Below, piece after piece: positions 49,745 through 57,216 of a stretch of DNA of 64,000 nt; the first letter of the stretch is position 1; every line of letters starts with the position of its first letter. This DNA comes from Rossellomorea aquimaris (GTDB taxonomy: Bacteria > Bacillota > Bacilli > Bacillales > Bacillaceae_B): NCBI RefSeq assembly GCF_020171925.1, contig NZ_JAIVAR010000002.1, positions 62,001 to 126,000 of the forward strand, read 5' to 3'. The position numbers and the translations under genes are program-made. The notes under the pieces are model-generated. The model worked only from the letters and a program-made list of their open reading frames with translations. It did no database searches and was not told where the DNA came from.

Positions 49745-50653
49745 TCAAGCTTCCGGATCGATTTCCGCCACGATCCTCTCGCAGATTTCATGGGTGATGA
49801 GTGAATCGGCGATCGAAGGGTCGGGCGTCTTTCCGTGCCTGACACAATCAAGGAAATGGTTACAAAGCTGATGGAAGCCGCGCTTATACAGGGTGGGCTC
49901 CCAGTCCCCGAATTTCGAGAAGCTGGTCTCTTTATTGTGATAGTGGGTGGTTTCGACCAGGCTGTTCACGACATATTTATGGTGTCCGGTATGATATTCG
50001 ATCGTTTCTTCGGTGACGCCGCCGTTCCGGTTCATGATTCCGATGGCGGTACTGCCATCACCGATCAGCTGGATGATGAGGTGATGTAGTTGATCCCCGT
50101 TTTTCAAGCTTTCGACCTTCACCTCTTTTACTTCCGTATCGAGTAAGAAGCGGAGCGTGTCGACGACGTGGATAAAATCCTCGACGACGAATCGTCTCAC
50201 GATGTCAGGGGAAGCGAATCGGTTCTTTTGCATGAGGATGAGGCTCGCCCTTCCCTTTTCCTTGAGTTCTTTCACCATCGGGATGAATCGTCTGTTGAAG
50301 CCGACCATGGCGATGACACCCCGCTCTTCGGCAAGGGCTGCGATCCTCTGGGTTTCATCCAGGTTCATCGAGATCGGCTTGTCGATATAGACATGGACTC
50401 CATGCTCAAGAAGCGTTTCCGCTATATGAAAATGGGCTTCGGTCGCCGTGCTGATGAAGGCGGCGTCGATGTCTTTTGATAAGAGCTCCTCCACCGATTG
50501 TGCGGTCTCCTTTATTCTGTACGTCTCTGAACATTCGCGGAGCGTATCCGCGTTCCGTGTGCACAGGACAAGTTCGATTCCCTTCGTTTGTGAAAGAACG
50601 GGCAAATATGCTTTTTTGGCGATGTCGCCCAAGCCGATGAGTCCGATTTTCAT
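49745..50653 (-). CDS. Gfo/Idh/MocA-family oxidoreductase
   Basis: A 302-residue NAD(P)-dependent dehydrogenase. The Rossmann start is MKIGLIGLGDIAKKAYLP, and VYIDKPISMNLDETQRI is the E/D-K-P signature near residue 92. The C-terminal part is shorter than in the window's other Gfo/Idh protein (302 versus 326 residues), and the His of the usual D-x-x-x-H motif is present in DFIHVVDTLRF. It is close to the VirM/YceM-like group that acts on scyllo-inositol or related sugars. ATG 50653 follows GAGGAGGA. It is divergent from a CBO0543-like gene. Confidence 0.88.
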   Translation of the reverse strand: MKIGLIGLGDIAKKAYLPVLSQTKGIELVLCTRNADTLRECSETYRIKETAQSVEELLSKDIDAAFISTATEAHFHIAETLLEHGVHVYIDKPISMNLDETQRIAALAEERGVIAMVGFNRRFIPMVKELKEKGRASLILMQKNRFASPDIVRRFVVEDFIHVVDTLRFLLDTEVKEVKVESLKNGDQLHHLIIQLIGDGSTAIGIMNRNGGVTEETIEYHTGHHKYVVNSLVETTHYHNKETSFSKFGDWEPTLYKRGFHQLCNHFLDCVRHGKTPDPSIADSLITHEICERIVAEIDPEA

Positions 50654-50773
50654 GATGATTCCTCCTCTTTTTGTGATGGCTCTGTTCACGAATGCCCAAC
50701 CCTATGACTCTATGTATAAATTCCGTTGAAACGGACAATGATGGTGAGAGTACTCATAAGTAGGTGTTGAACG

Positions 50774-51289
50774 ATGTATTTGTTGCTTGTAATTGTGGTG
50801 TGGATCTTGTTTGCGTATAGGTTCGTTGATTGGTCGCAATGGCGGAAGCAGTATCCGACCCTTTTGTTCTTCATGCTGGTCAATTTTCTGTACAATTATT
50901 TTTACTATGATCACACACTGTGGGCCTTCCGTGGTGTGACGGCCGATTGGCTCAATCACTCGATCATCAATACGGCCTTCACTTTTTTCATCTGTCCTGT
51001 CGGGCTGACGATCTATCTGCAGCGATTTCCCGTAAGAAGAGGGGCGCAGGTTCTGTATGTCCTCATTTGGACGGCATTTTATTCGATCCTTGAGGCCCTT
51101 TTCGCCCATAAAGGCATGTATGTGTATGATCACGGCTGGAATGGCTGGTGGAACATCCCGTTGAACCTCGTTTTGTTCAGTGTACTGTATTTGCATTACC
51201 GGAATCCACTGAGAGCCATCGGTGTCTCGATCGGGGTTGTCATCATCTTTTATTTACTGTTCCCATTCCCGCTCGAAAGTTTGAAATAG
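50774..51289 (+). CDS. CBO0543-like membrane protein
   Basis: A 171-residue polytopic membrane protein, paralogue of the minus-strand gene at 29022-29522 (shared RFVDWSQWRKQYPT-like start, YLQRFPVRRGAQVLYVLIW, WNGWWNIPLNLVLFSVLYLHY). It is followed after 16 bases by a tiny membrane-protein gene. Function unknown. Confidence 0.72.
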   Translation: MYLLLVIVVWILFAYRFVDWSQWRKQYPTLLFFMLVNFLYNYFYYDHTLWAFRGVTADWLNHSIINTAFTFFICPVGLTIYLQRFPVRRGAQVLYVLIWTAFYSILEALFAHKGMYVYDHGWNGWWNIPLNLVLFSVLYLHYRNPLRAIGVSIGVVIIFYLLFPFPLESLK

Positions 51290-51305
51290 ACAGGAGGGGA
51301 TCGTC

Positions 51306-51425
51306 ATGTTGATCCAAAATGTCCTATCCGTGCCAGTCTTTTTAGTGTTGCTGCTTGCAACGTATCTGTCGATGTGGCTGTATTTGCGGAAGAAAGCCCT
51401 GAATAAGGAGAAGTCAAAAAAATAG
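51306..51425 (+). CDS. 39-residue single-TM membrane protein
   Basis: A very small gene with a strong AGGAGGGG ribosome site: one membrane helix (VLSVPVFLVLLLATYLSMWL) followed by a basic tail (LRKKALNKEKSKK). It lies 16 bases after a CBO0543-like gene and just before a terminator, so it is the second gene of that unit. It may be a membrane partner of the larger protein. Confidence 0.65.
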   Translation: MLIQNVLSVPVFLVLLLATYLSMWLYLRKKALNKEKSKK

Positions 51426-51437
51426 ACCCTCACCATG

Positions 51438-51472
51438 GATGAAAGACACGTTCTTTCATCTTTTTATTTTTT
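51438..51472 (+). terminator. Terminator after the 39-residue gene
   Basis: GATGAAAGA (51438-51446) pairs with TCTTTCATC (51452-51460), followed by T-rich sequence. Confidence 0.85.
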
Positions 51473-51525
51473 GCCATAAAATTCTAAATATGTGATAGTA
51501 TTGAACTAAAAAAGAGGTAGAAACA

Positions 51526-52551
51526 ATGAAATGGGATGACATTCCTTATCTTTGGCAACAAACCCTTGAAACGGCGTGGGAGTCCTTTCAGGAGGGGTCG
51601 CGTCCGATCGGCGCCATCGTGGTGGATGAAGAGGGGCGGATCGTGTCGAGGGGGAAAAGCTCGACAAAAAAAGAAACATCCGGTGCCGTCGCTTGCTACA
51701 ATGAACTCGCCCATGCCGAGGTGAATGCGTTGTTGAAGCTTGATAACCGGGTGCATGATGAGGTGAAGGGCTACACGCTGTATTCTTCATTGGAACCATG
51801 TCCGCTTTGCTTCGGTGCGTTCTATATGAGCGGCATCCGCAATCTGAAGTTTGCGGCGAAGGACAAGTACGGCGGAAGTACGAATCTGAAGGGGACGACC
51901 CCGTATTTGAGCAGGAAGCCAATCACCGTTGAAGGGCCGTACGCCCCGCTCGAGTATCTACCCATCGTCCTCGGCTATTATTATGATTTTTCGATCAGTG
52001 ATCCGAAAGCGCATCCCGTCCATGAAGGGATGGAAGAGGATTATCCTCGTGCGATCCGCCTGGCGAAGGAGTGGGTGGCCACTGGGAAATTGAGTGATCC
52101 CCACAGGTATTCCATCGAGGATGTGTATCGGATGATGCAGGATGATCTGAAGGCAAGTAATCGTCCTCGGGCATGTGCCGCCATCATCAAGGACGACCAT
52201 ATCCTCATGGTGAACATGCAGCGGGAAGGGAAGAGCTGGTGGTCGCTTCCCGGTGGCGGAATGGAAGAAGGGGAAAGCATGGAAGACACAATCGTCCGTG
52301 AAGTTCGTGAAGAAGTGAACCTGACGATCAAACCGGGCAGGCATTTATTTTCGTACGACTACAGCGCGGGTGAATGTCATGTCCTGGCGGCTGAAATCGA
52401 AGGCACCGCTGCACCGGAGCTTGGATGGGACCCTGAATATGGGCCGGATGAACAAATCTTGAAAGACGTGAAATGGTGGCCGATAGAAGAAATGAAGGAC
52501 GACCTCGAAGTATCACGGGTCTTGGACCATCTTAATCTAGTAGTATCCTAA
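51526..52551 (+). CDS. Nucleoside/cytidine deaminase-like and Nudix hydrolase fusion
   Basis: A 341-residue two-domain protein. Residues 1-165 form a zinc deaminase domain of the tRNA-adenosine/guanine/CMP deaminase superfamily, with zinc ligands HAEVNALL (H63-A-E) and SLEPCPLCFG (P-C-x-x-C). Residues about 200-341 form a Nudix hydrolase with the complete box GGGMEEGESMEDTIVREVREEVNL (G-x5-E-x7-REVREE). The two enzymes probably act in sequence on a modified or damaged nucleotide, such as a pathway or house-cleaning substrate. AGAGGT precedes the ATG and a terminator follows. I know no standard protein with this order. Confidence 0.85.
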   Translation: MKWDDIPYLWQQTLETAWESFQEGSRPIGAIVVDEEGRIVSRGKSSTKKETSGAVACYNELAHAEVNALLKLDNRVHDEVKGYTLYSSLEPCPLCFGAFYMSGIRNLKFAAKDKYGGSTNLKGTTPYLSRKPITVEGPYAPLEYLPIVLGYYYDFSISDPKAHPVHEGMEEDYPRAIRLAKEWVATGKLSDPHRYSIEDVYRMMQDDLKASNRPRACAAIIKDDHILMVNMQREGKSWWSLPGGGMEEGESMEDTIVREVREEVNLTIKPGRHLFSYDYSAGECHVLAAEIEGTAAPELGWDPEYGPDEQILKDVKWWPIEEMKDDLEVSRVLDHLNLVVS

Positions 52552-52560
52552 TACAACACA

Positions 52561-52600
52561 TGCCCTGTCTGAATGAGCTCAGACAGGGCATTCTGCTTTT
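52561..52600 (+). terminator. Terminator after the deaminase-Nudix gene
   Basis: TGCCCTGTCTGA (52561-52572) pairs perfectly with TCAGACAGGGCA (52579-52590), followed by TTCTGCTTTTTT. Confidence 0.9.
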
Positions 52601-52755
52601 TTGAAGGGCCCACGCTCCCAATCCGGTTCCCACTCTTCACCGTAGCTTATCACCACATAAAAACACTACCCCTGTCCATACACATGTAAAAAGAAAAAGG
52701 AATCCACCACATTTTAGCGAATTAACGTAATGAGGGACGTACCTTGTGTAGGATC

Positions 52756-52913
52756 TTGTTGTACAAGTTGTATAATCTTCGTCCGCATATTTTTAGACAA
52801 GGCTGAATCTAATGATATATAGGGGTTTTAGGAGACAGCGAACAATTGGGAATAGTTATATGTGGCAATTCATTTATATAAAATGTATAATGATTGTATA
52901 ACTTTTGTACGAT
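52756..52913 (+). promoter_or_regulatory. Promoter/operator region of the left carotenoid operon
   Basis: TTGTTGTACAAGTTGTATAA (from 52756) and TGTATAATGATTGTATAACT with TTTTGTACGA (52884-52911) hold repeated TGTACA/TGTATAA half-sites. TATAAT at 52886-52891 is a likely -10 box, 38 bases before the start codon. Related motifs lie before the right operon at 61240-61268. Confidence 0.55.
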
Positions 52914-52928
52914 TAGGAGGCATACTGG

Positions 52929-54458
52929 ATGAAGAAGCGGATCATCGTTGTGGGGGCGGGCCCTGGAGGCTTGGCGGCTTCCATGCTTCTCGCAAGTAAA
53001 GGCTATGATGTGCATGTTTATGAAAAGCAGCCGTACGTAGGCGGACGGAATGCAGAAATATCCCTCGGAGACTTTAAGTTTGATATGGGGCCGACCTTCC
53101 TTTCCATGTTTCATATTGTGGAAGAATTGTTCGCTGCGGCGGATCGGGATCCGGCCGATTATATGGAGATGGTCGAGCTTCACTCGATGTACGATTTGAT
53201 TTTTGAGAACCGCAAGCTGACCATGTCGAAGGACAAGGACCGGATGAAGGCTGAAATCGAACACCATTTTCCCGGTAACGGAGAAGGTTATGAACGGTTC
53301 ATGAACGAGACGGCAAGGAAGATGGAGGCGCTGACCCCGGTCCTGCAATCGAAGATGGATCGCTTCATGCATCTCTTCCAGCCCAAGGTGCTAAAGGCCC
53401 TGCCGGAGCTTGAGGTCAATCGTTCCTTATATGACGTGCTTTCACGTTATTTCACCGAAGAAGAACTGAAGCTCGCATTCACGTTCCAGTCCAAGTATCT
53501 CGGCATGTCGCCATGGGAATGTCCGGGCGCGTTTTCCATTCTTTCCTATATGGAACATGCTTACGGGATCTTCCATCCGATCGGCGGCGTGAACCGGCTC
53601 TCGCACGCGATGGCACGCGTAACGGAAGAGTGCGGGGGTTATATCCATACCGGCTGCGGGGTCAAGAGCCTGTGGACGGACGGCAGGAAAGTGAAAGGTG
53701 TCACCCTTGAAAATGGTGAACGCGTAGAAGCGGATGAAGTCATCATCAACAGTGACTTCGCCCATGCGATGACGAATCTCGTCGGTCCTAAACAGCTGAA
53801 GAAATACTCGCCGAAGAAGCTGGAGAAGAAGAAATATTCCTGCTCCACGTTCATGCTGTACCTCGGTCTCGACACGGTTTACGAGGATATGCCCCACCAC
53901 ACCATCGTCTTCTCGAAAGACTATCAAAAAAACGTAGAGGAAATCACAAAGCTGAAGATCCTGTCAGAGGATTCCTCTCTCTATATACAAAACGCGGGCG
54001 TCACCGACCCGACGCTTGCACCGGAAGGAAAGTCCACCCTTTATGTCCTTGCTCCCGTCCCGAATAATTTCAGCGGAATCGACTGGGAAAGCGAAAAGGA
54101 AACCTTCCGCCGCCTCATCCTCGATACGGTCGAAGCTAAGACCGGGTTCAAGGATCTTGAAAAGCATATCGAGGTGGAAAAAATGATTACCCCGAACAAT
54201 TGGGAGCAGGACATCCATGTTTATAAGGGAGCGACCTTCAACCTTGGTCACCAGCTTTCCCAGATGATGGTGTTCAGGCCGCATAACCGCTTCGAAGAGC
54301 TCGATTCCTGCTGGCTCGTCGGCGGGGGGACACACCCTGGAAGCGGCCTTCCGACCATCCTCGAATCGGCCCGTATCACAGTCAATGGCATCCTGGAAGC
54401 GGACGGCAAGGGAACGATCCCTACCTCCCCCCTTCCTGCAGTGGAGGGGTTAGCATGA
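52929..54458 (+). CDS. Carotenoid desaturase (CrtN/CrtI family), first gene of left operon
   Basis: A 509-residue FAD-dependent phytoene-desaturase-family enzyme. The dinucleotide motif is IIVVGAGPGGLAASMLLASKGYDVHVYEK; FDMGPTFLSM is the family's second motif; the C-terminal flavin motif is CWLVGGGTHPGSGLPTILESAR. In the C30 (staphyloxanthin-like) pathway, CrtN removes hydrogens from dehydrosqualene. The SSLYIQNAGVTDPTLAPEGKS segment fits the CrtN type. Three paralogues are present in this locus and exact roles (desaturase, oxidase) cannot be fixed by eye. AGGAGG precedes the ATG. The stop overlaps the next start (ATGA). Confidence 0.88.
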   Translation: MKKRIIVVGAGPGGLAASMLLASKGYDVHVYEKQPYVGGRNAEISLGDFKFDMGPTFLSMFHIVEELFAAADRDPADYMEMVELHSMYDLIFENRKLTMSKDKDRMKAEIEHHFPGNGEGYERFMNETARKMEALTPVLQSKMDRFMHLFQPKVLKALPELEVNRSLYDVLSRYFTEEELKLAFTFQSKYLGMSPWECPGAFSILSYMEHAYGIFHPIGGVNRLSHAMARVTEECGGYIHTGCGVKSLWTDGRKVKGVTLENGERVEADEVIINSDFAHAMTNLVGPKQLKKYSPKKLEKKKYSCSTFMLYLGLDTVYEDMPHHTIVFSKDYQKNVEEITKLKILSEDSSLYIQNAGVTDPTLAPEGKSTLYVLAPVPNNFSGIDWESEKETFRRLILDTVEAKTGFKDLEKHIEVEKMITPNNWEQDIHVYKGATFNLGHQLSQMMVFRPHNRFEELDSCWLVGGGTHPGSGLPTILESARITVNGILEADGKGTIPTSPLPAVEGLA

Positions 54459-55927
54459 ATCATACAGCCATCATCGGAGGCGGCATCGGCGGCCTCATCA
54501 GTGCCCTGCTATTATCAAGGCAGGGTGTGAACGTGACCATTTATGAAAAAGAAGCCAGACTTGGCGGAAGGCTTGCATTCGAGGAACGTGACGGATTCCG
54601 GATCGACCAGGGACCGACGATCGTGCTCCTGCCCGACATGTTCCAGGAGCTCTTGGAAGAAGCGGGGATCGGCCGTGACCGGTATGAGCTCATCCCTTGT
54701 GACCCGTTCTATTCCCTGGAATTCCCGGATGGACTGACCTTCACGAAATACCGTGAGCCCGAGCGCCACCTGGCCGAAATGAAAAGGGTGTTTCCTGGAG
54801 AAATCGAGGGATTTCAGTTATTTTTAAAAGAAGGAAAAGAACGATTCACCATCGGCAAGACATCCTTCCTGGAAGAGTCATTCGTCAATCCGTTTGACTT
54901 CTGGAAGCCTACCAATCTGAAATCACTCTTTAAACTCAGACCCTATCAATCTGTAAAAAGCCTGATGTCCCGGTACTTCCAGGATGAAAGGCTGCAGGCG
55001 ATCTACGCGCTGCAATCCCTGTACATAGGCGGGAACCCCTTCCAGGCACCTGCGATGTACTCACTCGTGTCCTTCGCTGAGCATGAATATGGCATCCACT
55101 ACTTGAAGGGCGGCTACGCGAGCCTTGTCCCGGTCCTTGAAGAAGAGCTCAGGAGACGGGGAGTCACCATCCATCTGAACAGTGAGGTGACGGAGATCCC
55201 CCGGGAAGGCAAGCGCGTGACGGGTGTGAGAACGAAAAGTGGGCTGAAGCATTTCGATTCGGTCGTCTTCAACGGGGATTTCCCGGGCATCGATCCGCTG
55301 ATCAAGCGGAAGCCGACACGGAAGTATGAACCTTCATCAGGGTGCGTTCTGTTCTATTTTGGCTTGAACAAAGTGTTCGATGAGGTGAATGTCCATCATT
55401 ATGTGATGGGCGAGAGCTTCTCGGATCATATGAAGGATGTGTTCGAGGAAAAGAAAATCCCGGCCGATCCTGCGATTTATACGTTCCATCCATCGAAGAT
55501 CGATGATAGTCTCGCACCGGAAGGAAAGGGTGTCCTGTATGCCCTCGTCCCGGTCCCATCCGACACAGAGATCGACTGGAGGAACGAGCGGGAATGGATG
55601 GATTCTCTCATCGACAAGCTTGAAGCACGCGCGTTCCCGGGTCTCCGGGACGCGATCGAATGGATGGAAGTCCGGACACCGCAGGATGCAGAAGCATCCG
55701 GCCTCCATCGAGGAGGAAGCTTCGGTGTCGCCCCCACGCTTTTTCAATCCGGCGTATTCAGGCCTCAGGTCAAACCATTCAGCATCGAGAACCTGTACGC
55801 AGCAGGGGCGTCCGTCCATCCTGGAGGAGGCATTCCGCTGGTCATGCAGGGAGCGAAGCTGATGGCCGATCAACTGTTGAACGATCAAAAAGATCATGCC
55901 ATAAAAGGAGTGAATGTCCATGTATAG
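54455..55927 (+). CDS. Carotenoid desaturase/oxidase (CrtN family), second gene of left operon
   Basis: A 490-residue paralogue with GGGIGGLISALLLSRQG at the start, IDQGPTIVLLPDMFQELL (close to the S. aureus CrtN motif) and LYAAGASVHPGGGIPLVMQGA at the end. It is probably the second of the two steps (desaturation or terminal methyl oxidation) that convert dehydrosqualene to the coloured C30 chain. It is translationally coupled to the first desaturase and overlaps crtM by eight bases. The acid in the second motif is D-Q-G instead of D-M-G in its neighbour. Confidence 0.88.
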   Translation: MNHTAIIGGGIGGLISALLLSRQGVNVTIYEKEARLGGRLAFEERDGFRIDQGPTIVLLPDMFQELLEEAGIGRDRYELIPCDPFYSLEFPDGLTFTKYREPERHLAEMKRVFPGEIEGFQLFLKEGKERFTIGKTSFLEESFVNPFDFWKPTNLKSLFKLRPYQSVKSLMSRYFQDERLQAIYALQSLYIGGNPFQAPAMYSLVSFAEHEYGIHYLKGGYASLVPVLEEELRRRGVTIHLNSEVTEIPREGKRVTGVRTKSGLKHFDSVVFNGDFPGIDPLIKRKPTRKYEPSSGCVLFYFGLNKVFDEVNVHHYVMGESFSDHMKDVFEEKKIPADPAIYTFHPSKIDDSLAPEGKGVLYALVPVPSDTEIDWRNEREWMDSLIDKLEARAFPGLRDAIEWMEVRTPQDAEASGLHRGGSFGVAPTLFQSGVFRPQVKPFSIENLYAAGASVHPGGGIPLVMQGAKLMADQLLNDQKDHAIKGVNVHV

Positions 55928-56762
55928 TGTAAGTGAAGCGTATAAACAGTGCGAGAACGTCATCTCGCATCATAGCAAAACGTTTTATAAAGCTTTTTCC
56001 TTATTACCGAAGCATGAACGCAATGCCGTCTGGGCGGTCTACTCTTTTTGCCGCAAGGTGGATGACATTGTGGATGAAGGCAACAACCCCGAGGCAGAGC
56101 TCGCTGAATTCAAGGCTGAGTTCGAGCTGTTCCTCGAGGGACGCTTTGACCATACAAACCCCTCCTGGATCGCACTCCACGATGTGTTCAATCGCTATGA
56201 GATGGACACAGAGGCGTTCCATGGCCTCATCAAGGGGCAGGAGATGGACCTGACAATCAACCGGTATGAAACGCTTGAAGAGCTTCTGGATTACTCTTAT
56301 CACGTCGCCAGCACGGTCGGCTTGATGCTCCTCCCGATCCTTGCACCTGGGAAGACGGGGGTGTTAAGAGAAGGCGCGATTTCCCTCGGCCTCGCGATGC
56401 AGCTCACCAACATCCTGCGCGATATCAGCGAGGACCTCGAGCGGAACCGCATCTACTTGCCACGGCAATTGATGGAACGCCACGGTGTGACGGAAGCGAC
56501 GCTCAGCGCCGGGATCGTCGATGCATCCTTCGTCGAACTCTGGGAGGAAATCGCGGGCCACGCCGAGTCGCACTATAGGGAATCGTTCAAGACGATGAAT
56601 GAATATCCGCTTTCTTCCCGGATCCCGGTGAAGAGTGCCGCCTACCTGTACCGCGAGATCCTTCCGACGATCCGGTCGAAAAAGCACCGCGTATTTGGCC
56701 AGAAGCATTATGTCGATGATGCAGCCAAGAAGGAAATCCTGGTGGAATTAAGCTCACTTTGA
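55920..56762 (+). CDS. crtM: Dehydrosqualene (4,4'-diapophytoene) synthase
   Basis: A 280-residue squalene/phytoene-synthase-family enzyme that joins two farnesyl diphosphates to the C30 backbone. The two Asp-rich metal motifs are DDIVDE (in SFCRKVDDIVDEG) and DISEDLERNR (in LTNILRDISEDLERNRIYLP); HSKTFY lies near the start. ATG 55920 is chosen because AAGGAG lies nine bases upstream; ATG 55914 is too close. Its size and motifs match CrtM rather than CrtB, and the neighbouring CrtN-type enzymes agree. A terminator starts inside its last codons. Confidence 0.93.
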   Translation: MYSVSEAYKQCENVISHHSKTFYKAFSLLPKHERNAVWAVYSFCRKVDDIVDEGNNPEAELAEFKAEFELFLEGRFDHTNPSWIALHDVFNRYEMDTEAFHGLIKGQEMDLTINRYETLEELLDYSYHVASTVGLMLLPILAPGKTGVLREGAISLGLAMQLTNILRDISEDLERNRIYLPRQLMERHGVTEATLSAGIVDASFVELWEEIAGHAESHYRESFKTMNEYPLSSRIPVKSAAYLYREILPTIRSKKHRVFGQKHYVDDAAKKEILVELSSL

Positions 56763-56784
56763 TGATGAAGTGGGCTTTTTTTTT
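56751..56784 (+). terminator. Terminator of the left carotenoid operon
   Basis: AGCTCACTT (56751-56759) pairs with AAGTGGGCT (56768-56776; one G-T pair), followed by a long T-run. Confidence 0.82.
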
Positions 56785-57177
56785 GTGATTGAAGGATGGT
56801 GGTGTGTCGGGTGGTGGAAGGGTGGGCGAAATCGTGGGGTTTGGATGAAATCGTTTAAAAGTGGATGGTTTTTTTAAAAGGTGTGGAGTGAAGCTTGCTG
56901 ATCCTCTTTGTAATTTGTTGTTGACGGGGCATCTACGAGTGGATTGATGGAGAATGACCTGCAATAAGTGAGGAGGCGGGACGGTTATGTGCGAGATTTC
57001 TGATATAAGTGCGGAATTTCGAAGATAAGTGCGAAATTTTTAATTTAAGTGCGAAAATCACGATATACGTGCGAACTACCGGTTTTTCGACAAAATCCGC
57101 AACGTCCAAAGCCCGGCAAACCGCCCCGCCCTGATCCCAAACAAGACCCAACCAAACCTTCACGCCCCCACTGCATC
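56785..57177. other. Convergent intergenic region between the two carotenoid operons
   Basis: About 390 bases. The plus strand is G/T-rich up to about 56900, then comes the 20-bp array, and from about 57080 to 57190 it is C/A-rich, the same layout as between other convergent genes here. No gene is seen. Confidence 0.7.
56989..57075. repeat. 20-bp periodic array (AAGTGCG type)
   Basis: Core GTGCG starts at 56989, 57009, 57029, 57049 and 57069, an exact 20-bp period, mostly within AAGTGCGAAA-like units. A possible sixth, less regular unit (AAGTGAG) lies at 56966. Confidence 0.88.
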
Positions 57178-57216
57178 AAAAAAACCACCAACCCGATTAC
57201 CGGGTCTGGTGGTTTT
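57178..57216 (-). terminator. Terminator of the right carotenoid operon
   Basis: AACCACCAACCCG and CGGGTCTGGTGGTT pair around ATTAC; on the minus strand TTTTTTT follows. The stem overlaps the last codons of the minus-strand gene. Confidence 0.85.

Noticed and set aside
46989-57075. Short-period repeats as CRISPR arrays
   Set aside because: The fixed cores are only 5-9 bases, the period is 20-21 bp, and there are no cas genes. CRISPR repeats are much longer and near identical.
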